DNA from: JBASEY01 sp964404285
GTDB taxonomy: Bacteria; CSSED10-310
DNA: 64,000 bases
Direction of reading: 5' to 3'
Assembly: GCA_964404285.1 (NCBI GenBank)
Contig: CAYOJK010000011.1
Span: 14,305-78,304, forward strand
The number at the start of each line of letters is the position of its first letter. Position 1 is the first letter of the stretch. This document shows positions 17,147 through 26,596 of this stretch, piece after piece. Both the position numbers and the translations under genes were made by a program. The notes beneath the pieces are model-generated. The model saw only the letters and a program-made list of their open reading frames with translations. It searched no databases and was not told the DNA's origin.

Positions 17147-17190
17147 AAGCTCGATGGGAAAGAAAACTTTCTAAAAGCTGTTGATCTATC

Positions 17191-17724
17191 TCATTGATTA
17201 GGCTGAACATCCGGTTGAAACATCATCAAATTCATCGTGATATCGATGTGAGTACTGTGTGATCGAATTCGTGTCATCTGAAGGGAGATAACCATAAAGC
17301 GAGGGGCGCTGTCCTCGATGGCATTCAATAGGGATACCAAGCGATTGCCGGGAACCGGGGACAACCGCAGCCGAATCGGCCAACCGGTGACGTCGCTGCT
17401 TTTAATTGGGGTTCCAGGAGTGATATCCATGACCGATCGAAGCAGGCCTGTTTCTGCAAGTTTATCATTTAAAATATCCAGAACGTCTGCATCAGCAGGA
17501 AGATGATATCTGTCGAGAGCCTGCTTGGCGATGACCACCGATCGACTGTCGGAAAATCGAACCAATCGGTTTTGCAGGCGGATTTTCTCGGCACGAAGCG
17601 AAACCAGGTGGGTTCCGATAAAAATGAGACCTATACATGCAATTCCAATCAGGATATCGAACCCTATGCGTAAACGGCTGGTTTTATTACGTGTTTGGCC
17701 GAATGGTGAAACTCTGTTGATCAT
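17191..17724 (-). CDS. gspM: Type II secretion inner-membrane protein GspM-like
   Basis: 177 residues: cytoplasmic N-terminus, one membrane segment (about 23-42), a coiled stretch (LRAEKIRLQNRLVRF) and a C-terminal ferredoxin-like periplasmic region, as in GspM/PilO. Last gene of the operon; its ATG overlaps the gspL stop (ATGA). Assignment rests on architecture and position, because this family is poorly conserved. It would pair with GspL in the inner-membrane assembly platform. Confidence 0.72.
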   Translation of the reverse strand: MINRVSPFGQTRNKTSRLRIGFDILIGIACIGLIFIGTHLVSLRAEKIRLQNRLVRFSDSRSVVIAKQALDRYHLPADADVLDILNDKLAETGLLRSVMDITPGTPIKSSDVTGWPIRLRLSPVPGNRLVSLLNAIEDSAPRFMVISLQMTRIRSHSTHIDITMNLMMFQPDVQPNQ

Positions 17725-19106
17725 CGTGGTTCACCCCACACAATTTCCAGTTGAAAAGCAGGCTGGTCGGAAAGGTCTCGATGTGTGATCGGGGACCGTA
17801 CGGTGGCGCCTTTGTCGGAAAAATACCGGGTCAAATCCCTGCTGAACCCATTGATGCCGGCTAAATCAGAACCCAAACCCTGGATGTCGATCCGATTGTG
17901 AACGACTTTGATATCGTTCAAGATCAATCCATATCGGACGGCCGATTCGGCGATAACTGACAAATGTGTATGATTGCGGTAACCATCGATAGATAGAGGA
18001 TGATGAGTGATCCCGGGAAGCTCGACTTTGGGTTGTTCCAGCGATGTTTCTTGAGCAGCGACTTTCAACAGGCGCACCGTTGACGTTTCCGTCATCATTA
18101 TTGCCGTCAGCCATGTCAGCAAACTCAGTAAACAGAACAAACCGGCGCTTCGAACCAGCAAAGCCGACCGGCGTGTGACCGAAACACCTCCGCCTGTTGA
18201 ACGATCATGCGTATCCTTGAGCAAGGATTTTGTTCCTTTCGTCATCCAAGCAATAGCCGCACCGGCAGCGACCGCCCAATGCGATGGTGGTAATTCAGCA
18301 TTGTTTGGAGCTGTGTCATTTATCGCCGATAGCTTTTTATCGTTGCCATTCGGCTTGGCCGATAGTGTCGATGGTGGTGACCATTCATCAACGGAAATTT
18401 TGGGTAACTGTTGAGTGATTAAAGGCAAATCTTGTGATGATCCTATCCAGACAATGCTGGATGGCGACCAGCCGGGATAAGTGGTGTCAAGAACCTTGAA
18501 CGCGGCATCGATTGCGGTCGGGAGATCGCCGGCCCGGCAGTACACCGTGCGGCAATAGTAAACAGTTCCGTCGATTAGGGCAGCCAGTGTATAAGCGGGT
18601 GGTCGTGCATGAATATAAAATGCATCTGAATTTTTGGCTGTTGACTGTAAAGCGGCAAGGCTTTGAAGCAGCGAAACAGCGCCCGGGCAGGCGGCATCGA
18701 TCGTCTTCAGGTGATTGATAGCATGGATTGTACGCTTCACATCTCCGGTATCCGCTGCCAGGATGTTGTCGATATCGAACCATGTGTGACCGCCGGTTTC
18801 GATCAATGGTTTTATTGCATCGTGAAAGTGATTCACTGTTTCCGCTGTTACTGTATTGGTTTTCGTTTTGGAGCAAACAGCCGGATAGGCGACAGGTATG
18901 ATGGGGGTTTTTGAAGGGAATTGTTTTGCGATTCGGTTTAACAGATCAGCGTCTGTTTCATTAGGCCTACGTGCAAAGTGATATATGTTGTCGACAACAA
19001 ATCTTTCCGGGCCGAACAGACCGGACGATGACATACTGACCGCGGTGATACCGGAATCGGTGATGTCCAGTCCAATGGCGGATTCTGTGAACCATGTTTT
19101 GATCAT
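17721..19106 (-). CDS. gspL: Type II secretion GspL-like (PilM-type cytoplasmic domain plus membrane anchor)
   Basis: 461 residues from ATG 19106, which overlaps the gspK stop (ATGA). An upstream in-frame start at 19157 would lie inside gspK. The N-terminus SAIGLDITDSGITAVSM is the actin-like start of GspL/PilM. A membrane segment near residue 320 (LFCLLSLLTWLTAIM) precedes a periplasmic domain. GspL recruits the GspE ATPase to the membrane. Confidence 0.78.
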   Translation of the reverse strand: MIKTWFTESAIGLDITDSGITAVSMSSSGLFGPERFVVDNIYHFARRPNETDADLLNRIAKQFPSKTPIIPVAYPAVCSKTKTNTVTAETVNHFHDAIKPLIETGGHTWFDIDNILAADTGDVKRTIHAINHLKTIDAACPGAVSLLQSLAALQSTAKNSDAFYIHARPPAYTLAALIDGTVYYCRTVYCRAGDLPTAIDAAFKVLDTTYPGWSPSSIVWIGSSQDLPLITQQLPKISVDEWSPPSTLSAKPNGNDKKLSAINDTAPNNAELPPSHWAVAAGAAIAWMTKGTKSLLKDTHDRSTGGGVSVTRRSALLVRSAGLFCLLSLLTWLTAIMMTETSTVRLLKVAAQETSLEQPKVELPGITHHPLSIDGYRNHTHLSVIAESAVRYGLILNDIKVVHNRIDIQGLGSDLAGINGFSRDLTRYFSDKGATVRSPITHRDLSDQPAFQLEIVWGEPR

Positions 19107-20206
19107 GACCACCACACTTTGTATCGCAACACGGTGACGTCCGTGTGTCGTCGCCATATTACCGTTTCGGCATGGCAGGTGACAAATGAGCCGGTTGCCT
19201 CGGCAATGATTGTGAAAAACGAAGATTTTACATCCACGACGGATGTCAGTCCTCTGAAGAGGTTTGATGCATCCGGTATTTCAAAAATCGATGTCAGTGG
19301 AGCCTGGTTGCGTTGACGTGTCACTGCCTGCTCCAGGGAAGGACCGCCTAGCGCCCTTAAAAGTTCTGATGAGGCTGTATTGATATTGATGTGACCGGAA
19401 CTGAAGGGAGTAAAAAGACTTTCAAGTTGTTCTTGATTCAAAAATTTTTTTTGGCGATTTTGGTTTGAAAGATCGATATTGAACCCCTGAGTATCGATAT
19501 CTAGGAAATGCTTTAATGTGTTGTGTGTAATCGGCTTAAACCCAAGGGTTTCATGACGCACCTGGATAAAATTTTTCCATCGATCGCCCAGATTGGGAAT
19601 ATCCGGCAGCAAAGATGCCGCCGCCGTGATCAGTGGCGCGTTCAACTCACCTGACGGCAATAGCAGGTGATTCAGGCTGATGGCTGCCTGGTCATCCTTG
19701 ACTGTTACCAAGACACGGGTGGCATTCAGATCAAATTGAAGATTTTGTGTCCAAGTATCTCCCGGTCCGTCCCAGGGTGTTTGGTCGATTTGAAGTAAAA
19801 ACTTGCCGGCATCGATACCCGACAATGCGGCATGACGCGCTTGAATTCGTTCGGCATAAAACGTGCTTTGCTTCCGGCGATCCAGAGCAACTTGACCGGC
19901 GGCAAGGGCAAGGGATGTCAGCGCGGTCAATAGAACCATCACGACGACGATACTGAAGCCGGAATCGCTGGACGCTTTATAGCCTGATTTCGAGTCTATA
20001 ATATATGGATGTCTAATATGCTGATGTCTGTTAGCAAAAACGCGCGCATTCATTTTTGGAAGTCTGTCTAATTTTTGCGTCATAAAAAACGAGGGTATTT
20101 TAATCGAATACTTTGTCAATAAAGTATTATTTGCCGTTTTTGGAAGTCTGTCCCCCAAAAATCGCGTCATCGAATTTAGAAGTCTGTCCCCTAATAACCG
20201 AGTCAT
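19103..20206 (-). CDS. gspK: Type II secretion minor pseudopilin GspK, with a repeat-derived N-terminal extension
   Basis: The GspK fold is indicated by the hydrophobic start SGFSIVVVMVLLTALTSLAL, a body of about 230 residues and the helix-hairpin-helix-like end (ININTASSELLRALGGPS). GspK caps the pseudopilus tip with GspI and GspJ. The start drawn is ATG 20206, which overlaps the gspJ stop (ATGA). From there the prepilin leader would be 83 residues, against under about 25 normally. The extra residues come from DNA repeats (see 20058-20206). ATG 20053 gives a 31-residue leader and a normal-sized protein of 316 residues, and may be the real start. Confidence 0.75.
   Translation of the reverse strand: MTRLLGDRLLNSMTRFLGDRLPKTANNTLLTKYSIKIPSFFMTQKLDRLPKMNARVFANRHQHIRHPYIIDSKSGYKASSDSGFSIVVVMVLLTALTSLALAAGQVALDRRKQSTFYAERIQARHAALSGIDAGKFLLQIDQTPWDGPGDTWTQNLQFDLNATRVLVTVKDDQAAISLNHLLLPSGELNAPLITAAASLLPDIPNLGDRWKNFIQVRHETLGFKPITHNTLKHFLDIDTQGFNIDLSNQNRQKKFLNQEQLESLFTPFSSGHININTASSELLRALGGPSLEQAVTRQRNQAPLTSIFEIPDASNLFRGLTSVVDVKSSFFTIIAEATGSFVTCHAETVIWRRHTDVTVLRYKVWWS
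20058..20206. repeat. Three GAAGTCTGTC(CCC) repeat units inserted at the gspJ/gspK junction
   Basis: Plus-strand copies: GGAAGTCTGTC at 20058-20068, GGAAGTCTGTCCCCC from 20142, and AGAAGTCTGTCCCC at 20178-20191. Read on the minus strand, each is preceded by ATGACxC(G/A) and gives a GDRL or LDRL peptide, so the array is in frame with gspK. The same core occurs three times at 63727-63926. Confidence 0.85.
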
Positions 20207-20805
20207 GGATGACAGTCTCCTGCTGCGTGTACACGTGCCAGAATTTCGGGACTGATCTCCGAATCAGGAAAACGTAAACGGATGCATAAAGGTAGCTCAC
20301 GTTGAGTCGCCACAGGCCAATCATTAAACCATCGGCCGTCACGCCCCATGATATCGAAGGTGCATCGGCCTTTTTTTTGAAAGCTGTGCCAGGTAAGCTT
20401 AAGATCGTTCAATTCATCGGATGAATCGGTAAAACTCATCGGCTGTATCCTGACTGAAACACCACCGACGTTTTCGGTCTGCAATATGAGTCGGCATGGA
20501 TCAGTCTCCGCGCCTGGTATCGCAAAACCACCGGGGCTGACCCAAGCGGTGAGCGTCGTTGTGTCCAGCTCGGTTATCAGTTCGAATTCGTCGGTAAAAT
20601 CCGTTGAAACGATGGATTCAAGAAACCGTTGTAATCGTAGCCTATCCTGTAAATCGGCGGTTAGATCATCTTTGTCGGCAAGATGTTCGTTCAGACGGAT
20701 TAAAAGCCACCAGGACGATGACAGCATGACCGTCAATGCCCCGACCAGCGACAGCGCGATAATGACTTCAACCAAACTAAATCCATGAGCCTTTGAATTC
20801 TTCAT
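20203..20805 (-). CDS. gspJ: Type II secretion minor pseudopilin GspJ
   Basis: 200 residues. Short basic leader and prepilin cleavage site (SKAHG then FSLVEVIIALSLVGAL), with Glu at +5 as in processed pseudopilins. A globular C-terminal domain follows. The ATG overlaps the gspI stop (ATGA at 20802-20805). The size fits GspJ. It would form the tip complex with GspI and GspK after cleavage by prepilin peptidase, which is not encoded here. Confidence 0.82.
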   Translation of the reverse strand: MKNSKAHGFSLVEVIIALSLVGALTVMLSSSWWLLIRLNEHLADKDDLTADLQDRLRLQRFLESIVSTDFTDEFELITELDTTTLTAWVSPGGFAIPGAETDPCRLILQTENVGGVSVRIQPMSFTDSSDELNDLKLTWHSFQKKGRCTFDIMGRDGRWFNDWPVATQRELPLCIRLRFPDSEISPEILARVHAAGDCHP

Positions 20806-21203
20806 TCTTCATCATCCGGATGGTCAGCAATTCGATGTAACCGAATTATTTCAAAAGGGTGTTCCAGTGTGTTTCCCGATACCTTGACGCTGACTGTTTC
20901 GAAGACACCTGCCGTCTCAAAACCTGAAAGCGGTGCAGGTGATCGTGTAACGATAATCGTCCAGCCGGATTGTCGGGCTTTTTGAACGGTATCTTGAAGG
21001 TTTCTATTGTCCACTCCGTTCGATAATAAAGCGTATTGCATCGCCGAATCAGCAAGGGTCGCTGCTGTTGCCTGTATTTCCGCGGTTTTCTGAGCTCGCA
21101 CGATACCGGACACCAGTTGGTTGACAGCGACAAGCGTCATGGCGGTGATTACTAGGGCGACAAGGATTTCAATCAGAGTGAAACCATTTTCTTGTCGATT
21201 CAC
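20802..21203 (-). CDS. gspI: Type II secretion minor pseudopilin GspI (or GspH)
   Basis: 133 residues from GTG 21203, which overlaps the gspF stop (GTGA); GGAGG lies just upstream. A longer in-frame extension would run inside gspF and is rejected. Leader and cleavage site: NRQENG then FTLIEILVALVITAMTLVA. The small body and position before gspJ favour GspI, though GspH cannot be excluded. Confidence 0.78.
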   Translation of the reverse strand: MNRQENGFTLIEILVALVITAMTLVAVNQLVSGIVRAQKTAEIQATAATLADSAMQYALLSNGVDNRNLQDTVQKARQSGWTIIVTRSPAPLSGFETAGVFETVSVKVSGNTLEHPFEIIRLHRIADHPDDEE

Positions 21204-22270
21204 AGCAAGCCTCCCAGATCTGCGACCGGTATTATGACAGCCAAAGCCGCCAGAATAACGAACACACCGGCAATGAGAACTGCGATTGGTTCGGCGAATG
21301 CTGTCAGTCGTCGATTCCACAATCGATATTCCGCGTCATAAATGCGATGGATTCTTTGACACGCTTCAGCTAAATTTCCCGCAGCATCGCCTCCGGCTAG
21401 CAATCGCCGTGCTAAAGGAGGGAGGGTTTGAATGGATTGGAACGCATCCCCGGGTTTTTCGCCGGCGATAATGCGCTGATAGGCCGACTGTATTTCCCCG
21501 GCCATGATCGATCCCGATGCAACGGTTTGCGACGTCAATTCCAGAGCTTCGGGTAACAAAACACCATGTGACACCAGAGTCCCGACACTGTATGCCCAAA
21601 ACGCAGTGGAATGAGCTTCGGTCAGTTTACTCAGAATGGGAATTTCAAGCCGAAATTTTGCCGGCTTTCGAAGGTTTTGTTTAGAAAGGGTCGCTGAACG
21701 ATCTCTCATCGCTTTTTTGCGGGTGCGACGCGAAAATATCGTGAAAAGCGCGATAACCACAGTCAGAGTCAAAACACCATAGACGGCGTAGCGCATGATG
21801 TGCGTGATCAACGGGAGATTTCTGCCGGCCTGACGATACATGGTGTCGATCTGCGGCATGACGACAGCGGCTAGAAACAGGGAGGCTGCCAACGTGACAA
21901 CCAAGATGACGGCAGGATATATAAGCGCCGAAACCAATGCACGAGATCGTTCGTGTTGCATCTCCAGAAAATCCGCCGCTTTTTCAAATGTACCAGCCAT
22001 CGTGCCAGTCGATTCAGCCGTTTTAACAAGAGCGACAATCAACGAAGGTATCGATGGTTCTGCCTGCAACGCATTCGACAGGGGTTCACCGGCATTGACG
22101 CTGTTTCGAGTTCGTGTCAGCCAATCGTGTGTCCGGGCGCTCAGGGGTTGGTCCAGGCACTCGTCCAGCGATTCCACCAGTGGAACACGGGCAGCCGCAA
22201 GCGCCGCCAATGTGCGAAACACCGACATCAGTTCCGTGTCGGTCGAGCGGAATAGCGTCAATCGGCTCAT
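21200..22270 (-). CDS. gspF: Type II secretion inner-membrane protein GspF
   Basis: 356 residues, a polytopic platform protein. Two T2SF repeats: the first begins near residue 15 (FRTLAALAAARVPLVESLDE), the second near 215 (FWAYSVGTLVSHGVLLPEAL). Membrane segments are near 105-140, 145-180 and at the extreme C-terminus. It lacks the usual 40-60-residue N-terminal extension of GspF. The start is ATG 22270, 2 nt after the gspE stop. Confidence 0.9.
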   Translation of the reverse strand: MSRLTLFRSTDTELMSVFRTLAALAAARVPLVESLDECLDQPLSARTHDWLTRTRNSVNAGEPLSNALQAEPSIPSLIVALVKTAESTGTMAGTFEKAADFLEMQHERSRALVSALIYPAVILVVTLAASLFLAAVVMPQIDTMYRQAGRNLPLITHIMRYAVYGVLTLTVVIALFTIFSRRTRKKAMRDRSATLSKQNLRKPAKFRLEIPILSKLTEAHSTAFWAYSVGTLVSHGVLLPEALELTSQTVASGSIMAGEIQSAYQRIIAGEKPGDAFQSIQTLPPLARRLLAGGDAAGNLAEACQRIHRIYDAEYRLWNRRLTAFAEPIAVLIAGVFVILAALAVIIPVADLGGLL

Positions 22271-22272
22271 GC

Positions 22273-23724
22273 CTAGGTTCCTCTATCGGCGTCAAAAATC
22301 CGTTGGACTTCCGCCATAGTCGTTCGGCCGGTGTTTATCAGGATTTTCGCTTGATCCAGCAAGTGGTTTCCACAGCCGGCATCGACCATTTCCCGGATTG
22401 CTTGATGGTCGGCAGCCCGTATCGACTTCCGTAGATCGGCGTTCAGCGCCATATATCTGAACAGACCGGTTCTGCCGGCGTATCCCGAATGACGACAGCG
22501 GGGACAACCCACAGCTCTGCGTTGTCCGGGTGACTCTTGATCGGGTTCGGCGCAATGCTCACAAAGGGTTCGCACAAGGCGTTGATCCATCACGGCAGTG
22601 AGGGTTTCAGCAATCAGTGGCGGATCGACGCCTAAGTCCAACAGGCGTATCACGGATGATGCCGGATCCATTGTGTGGATAGTGCTCAGGATCAAGTGAC
22701 CCGTCAACGCAGCCTGCAGCGCCGTTGAAGCGGTGTCCCGGTCGCGGATTTCACCTACCAAGATCACATCCGGATCCTGACGCAGAATGCTTCTGAGACC
22801 GTCGGCAAATCCTAGTGTTCTGTCGCGGCCGACCTGTACCTGGCTGACTCCTGGGATCAGATATTCAACCGGGTCTTCGATCGTAATCGTGTTGCGCTCG
22901 ATCGTGTCGATCCGGTTCAGACACGCATACAGTGTCGTGGTTTTGCCGGAGCCTGTCGGACCGGCAACCAGCAACAATCCCTGCGCTCTGTTCAGAATCG
23001 ATTCCAAAGAAGTGATCAGCGATGTCGGCATACCCAGCTTTTCACACGTCACGCTTTGGCCGGAGCGATCCAGCAGACGCATCACGACGCGCTCACCCCC
23101 AGGTGTCGGGACCGTTGACACCCGCACATCCACCGGATGACCACCGAATGTGACGTTGAACGAACCATCCTGTGGATGATGGCGATTCGAAATATCGATC
23201 TTGCTCATGACCTTGATACGGCTGACGACCGGGTCGGAAAATGTGGTTGGTATCGGTTCGCGATCCTCCAACATGCCATCTATTCGATAACGCACGCGCA
23301 AGCGGGAATTGTCCGGTTCCAAATGCACGTCGCTGGCCAAAGCAACGACTGCCTCCGCTAGAATAGCATTGACGACTCGGATCACCGTGGGATTGTCCGG
23401 ATCGCCTCCCAGCAGTTCACCTATAGGGATTACCTCACTATCTGATGTGGTTTCAGCTCCACCGGCGGTCAGATCGGTGACGGATTCACGAAATTGTTTG
23501 GCTCTATCCATCAGCCTTTCACGAATCGTAGATTTATCGCCTGAAACGACGACGATAGGACTCTGTAGAACAGCGCCCAGCACATCCAACGGGAGCGAAT
23601 TGGCGGTATCCGCAACCAAAACATCCAATGTCCCGTTCTCCTGTCGGCGTATCGGCGCGATGCCATGACGCAGCAACCAAGCGGTTGTTATGGAAGACGG
23701 TAATGTGGGATGGTCGTTGTTCAT
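22273..23724 (-). CDS. gspE: Type II secretion ATPase GspE
   Basis: 483 residues, the hexameric cytoplasmic ATPase powering pseudopilus assembly. Walker A GPTGSGKT (255-262), Asp box TIEDPVE (281-287), Walker B ILVGEIRD (321-328) and His box LSTIHT (346-351) are intact. The zinc tetracysteine is present (Cys388, Cys391, Cys407, Cys410). The N-terminal N1E domain is short. Start ATG 23724 overlaps the gspD stop by 4 nt. All key residues suggest an active enzyme. Confidence 0.95.
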   Translation of the reverse strand: MNNDHPTLPSSITTAWLLRHGIAPIRRQENGTLDVLVADTANSLPLDVLGAVLQSPIVVVSGDKSTIRERLMDRAKQFRESVTDLTAGGAETTSDSEVIPIGELLGGDPDNPTVIRVVNAILAEAVVALASDVHLEPDNSRLRVRYRIDGMLEDREPIPTTFSDPVVSRIKVMSKIDISNRHHPQDGSFNVTFGGHPVDVRVSTVPTPGGERVVMRLLDRSGQSVTCEKLGMPTSLITSLESILNRAQGLLLVAGPTGSGKTTTLYACLNRIDTIERNTITIEDPVEYLIPGVSQVQVGRDRTLGFADGLRSILRQDPDVILVGEIRDRDTASTALQAALTGHLILSTIHTMDPASSVIRLLDLGVDPPLIAETLTAVMDQRLVRTLCEHCAEPDQESPGQRRAVGCPRCRHSGYAGRTGLFRYMALNADLRKSIRAADHQAIREMVDAGCGNHLLDQAKILINTGRTTMAEVQRIFDADRGT

Positions 23725-25679
23725 AATATCGGAAAGTCGATAGCAGGTTTAGGTGTCGGCTCGGATTCCATCCGATCGATATATTTTTGTGAAGCTTCCT
23801 CTAATGTATTCGCATCGGGAATAATCGTCGGTGTCATGAAAATCAGCAGGTTTGTTTTGGTCGTGCGTGTGTTGACCGCTTTGAACAGATGCCCCATCAA
23901 CGGGATTGCGCCCAGGCACGGTACCGAGGAAGTTAGATCACGTTGATCTTCTTTCAACAGACCGCCGATAGCCACCATTTGACCGTCTCCGACGCGGATC
24001 GTCGTTTTGGTCTGTCGTTTGGACGTCGTCACGGCGCCGATATCGGATTCCGCCAGAAAACTTCGGATTTCCTGGAACAATTTCAATACCACTTGGCCGT
24101 CGTCGGTTGTCCGGGGTGTCACGCGTAAGACCAGACCGATATCTTTGAACTCATAGGTTCGAATAACCGAATTGGAGTCGGTGGTTTGGGAACCGGTCAA
24201 AAAGGGTCGTTCTTCACCGACAATGATTTCGGCTTCTTCGTTATCGAGCGCCAGAAGATGCGGTGTGGACAGGACGTTTACGCCGCTGGTGGCCTGCATC
24301 GCGCGGGCTAATGCGCCGATATTGGCGATCGTTGTTCCGCCCCAACTGATGGCGCCGTCCACGATGCCGATCGCCAGGCCGGGAGGCAACGCGAGCGGGT
24401 TCGTCGCCGTTGATTGCATAGCCGAAGCGCCGCTGGTGGACAATGAAGTGCCACCAATGGTTGTATGCCCATCGTCACGTATCGCATCGGTCAAGCGCCA
24501 TTCCATCCCGAGCTCATGCGTCAAATCCGAGCTCATCTCGACAATCAAGGCTTCGACAAGGATTTGACGGCGCGGAATATCCAGTTCACCGATGACCTGC
24601 TCGACTGCAGCGATACGTTCCGGTGAGGCTGATACGACGATGCTATTGGAATACACGTCTGCGTTGACGATGATAGCATCCGTTCCGCTGCTCGTCGCGC
24701 CGGCGCTGCGGCCTGGTCTGCCATCCGTATCACCGGGCAAAAACTGTGTTGTCAGCAATCGGGCTGTCGATTCTGCTTCGGCATACCGCAGCCGAATCAC
24801 TTTCAAAGATGTGCGCTCTTCGACCCGTGCGACATCGAGCTCGCCAATCAGATTCAATACGCCCTGCATATCGTCTTGACCGGCGTGAATCAGCAGCGAA
24901 TTCGATCGTCTCTCCGGGATAACGACCGGGCGGATGCCGGATTCAGGCGGTTGAGCGGCATATAGTGCGGTGACGGCGGAAGCGACCGCGTCGGCATCGG
25001 CATAGGTCAACGGCAGCACTTTTTGCTGAAGCCGAGGTCCAGTCCCGTCGATGATATCGATAATACCCTGTAAGCGATTGACGTTACCGGCAAAATCCGT
25101 CACCAAGAGGGTTCGGCTGCCGGCGTGAGCGGTCACGTTGCCCGATCGGCTCAACAGCGGCCGAATCACGTTGCGCACATCGTTGACATCGGCGCGGCTG
25201 AGCTGAAAAATCCGCGTCACAACTGCATCGCTTCTGGCCTGATCACCGGGTGTGATAACGCCGCCTCCTTCGCGGGCACGGGTGAAAGGAATGATTTTAA
25301 CGATATCGCCATCGGCGACGGCGACATACCCATAGACATCCAGAACAGACTGAAACACCACCGGCACTGCTTCGTGCGGGATCGGCTTCGGTGAACTGAC
25401 AGTGATTTTGCCGTTGACGGCCGGGTCGATGACATAGTTTTCGTCGGTCAGCTCACTGACGATTTTGATGAAGGACCGGATATCGATCTCATCGAAATCG
25501 AACGTAACATCTTTGCCGGTATTTAGGGTGCGGACAGGTGAGCCGGTTTCAGGTGGTGTTTCCACCGAATTTTCGTCGGCTTTCATAAGAGGCGGCGAAA
25601 TCAACATCGATATCAGCGCTGCCGTCAGAGCGATCAAAAATGGACAAAACCGATGAAACAGGCTTTTAACGAATGACAT
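23721..25679 (-). CDS. gspD: Type II secretion outer-membrane secretin GspD
   Basis: 652 residues from ATG 25679 (GGAGAT upstream); a start at 25766 would sit inside gspC. A signal peptide is followed by the N0 domain (VTFDFDEIDIRSFIKIVSEL), N1-N3 repeats (KVLPLTYADADAVASAVTAL and others) and the secretin pore (VLSTPHLLALDNEEAEI, VGDGQMVAIGGLL, NLLIFMTPTI). It forms the outer-membrane channel through which folded proteins exit, so it implies a diderm envelope. No C-terminal pilotin-binding S-domain is obvious. It overlaps gspC by 14 nt. Confidence 0.95.
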   Translation of the reverse strand: MSFVKSLFHRFCPFLIALTAALISMLISPPLMKADENSVETPPETGSPVRTLNTGKDVTFDFDEIDIRSFIKIVSELTDENYVIDPAVNGKITVSSPKPIPHEAVPVVFQSVLDVYGYVAVADGDIVKIIPFTRAREGGGVITPGDQARSDAVVTRIFQLSRADVNDVRNVIRPLLSRSGNVTAHAGSRTLLVTDFAGNVNRLQGIIDIIDGTGPRLQQKVLPLTYADADAVASAVTALYAAQPPESGIRPVVIPERRSNSLLIHAGQDDMQGVLNLIGELDVARVEERTSLKVIRLRYAEAESTARLLTTQFLPGDTDGRPGRSAGATSSGTDAIIVNADVYSNSIVVSASPERIAAVEQVIGELDIPRRQILVEALIVEMSSDLTHELGMEWRLTDAIRDDGHTTIGGTSLSTSGASAMQSTATNPLALPPGLAIGIVDGAISWGGTTIANIGALARAMQATSGVNVLSTPHLLALDNEEAEIIVGEERPFLTGSQTTDSNSVIRTYEFKDIGLVLRVTPRTTDDGQVVLKLFQEIRSFLAESDIGAVTTSKRQTKTTIRVGDGQMVAIGGLLKEDQRDLTSSVPCLGAIPLMGHLFKAVNTRTTKTNLLIFMTPTIIPDANTLEEASQKYIDRMESEPTPKPAIDFPIL

Positions 25680-26499
25680 AATCAATCTCCATAGGTTGTC
25701 GTTCACGCAAAATCGACAAAGACAGCGTGTTTTGATGCGGAGCGCTTCCCAATACGCGATAAGCATCTTCCACTGTCAGAATGGTCTGGCCATTGACTGA
25801 GGTTACTATATCCCCAACAAAAAGTCCCATTTGCTCAAAAAGGCCGTCCGGGTTCAAAGAAGCGATCCGAAAACCGGCGGATTCACCGTCGGCATCACGC
25901 ACGGGCAGCAGCGAGATATCGTTGCTCAGTGCATCGACCCGTGTTGTCAGATCCCGTAGTTTTTCCCGCTCGATGACAAAAAGTTCGCCATCCATCGAAC
26001 CGAAACGCGGTGACGCTTTCATATGTCGGGAAGCAGGCTGGGTGGAGCCATGATCACCCGCCGGCAGTTGAAGAATGTCTCGGCCGGAAGCTCCGTCGAG
26101 TTCCAATAAATTCCTTTCAATACGGACAACACGAGCGTGACCGATTGTATCGCCTGGCCGCACGATGATTTCCGCGCCGCCGTCGATATCCTGAACCACA
26201 GCCAAAGCCGTCCCGGCAGTTCCTTTCAGCACAAGGCGATACAGGCGACTTTCCCACGGCGCTTTTTCCGATGTCTCCGTTTCTGTTTCATCACTGATTT
26301 TGGGAATCGCAAATAATTGATCGGCAGCATTGGCAAGCGGAATGATTGCTGTTTCTGTATCAAAAACATCTTTATTTTCTGCTGGTTTATTGAACTGGGA
26401 AGATGTGGTTGAAGGGGATATAATACGACAAAACAGGTTTATGCCTATAAGAAGGGACAAAATAAATATGATGATGGCAAGTCGGCGTTCTCGTTTCAT
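25666..26499 (-). CDS. gspC: Type II secretion GspC-like protein with PDZ domain
   Basis: 277 residues, first gene of the operon. An N-terminal membrane anchor (LAIIIFILSLLIGINLFC) precedes a homology-region-like beta domain (YRLVLKGTAGTALAVVQDID, GDTIGHARVVRIERNLLEL) and a C-terminal PDZ domain (GFRIASLNPDGLFEQMGL, VTSVNGQTILTVEDAYRVLG). GspC links the inner platform to GspD and helps select substrates. It is transcribed divergently from nrdD. Confidence 0.88.
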   Translation of the reverse strand: MKRERRLAIIIFILSLLIGINLFCRIISPSTTSSQFNKPAENKDVFDTETAIIPLANAADQLFAIPKISDETETETSEKAPWESRLYRLVLKGTAGTALAVVQDIDGGAEIIVRPGDTIGHARVVRIERNLLELDGASGRDILQLPAGDHGSTQPASRHMKASPRFGSMDGELFVIEREKLRDLTTRVDALSNDISLLPVRDADGESAGFRIASLNPDGLFEQMGLFVGDIVTSVNGQTILTVEDAYRVLGSAPHQNTLSLSILRERQPMEIDYVIR

Positions 26500-26568
26500 A
26501 ACATATTGAAAATAAAACAGAGCCGGATCAAACGCAACCGCTAAGCGGAAGTATTTAAAAAATTTTGC

Positions 26569-26596
26569 TTGACGCTACAAGGTATAGTGGTAAGAT
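26569..26596 (+). promoter_or_regulatory. Candidate sigma-70 promoter for nrdD
   Basis: TTGACG at 26569-26574, 16-nt spacer, TAAGAT at 26591-26596, about 130 nt before the nrdD start. It lies in the 225-nt gap between divergent gspC and nrdD. No convincing NrdR box pair was found. Confidence 0.5.

Noticed and set aside
20206..20206. Treating ATG 20206 as the certain gspK start
   Set aside because: It gives an 83-residue prepilin leader made of repeat sequence; kept as the outer boundary only.
26577..26592. Possible NrdR box before nrdD
   Set aside because: ACAAGGTATAGTGG-type sequence matches only about half of the consensus and has no second copy at the usual spacing.
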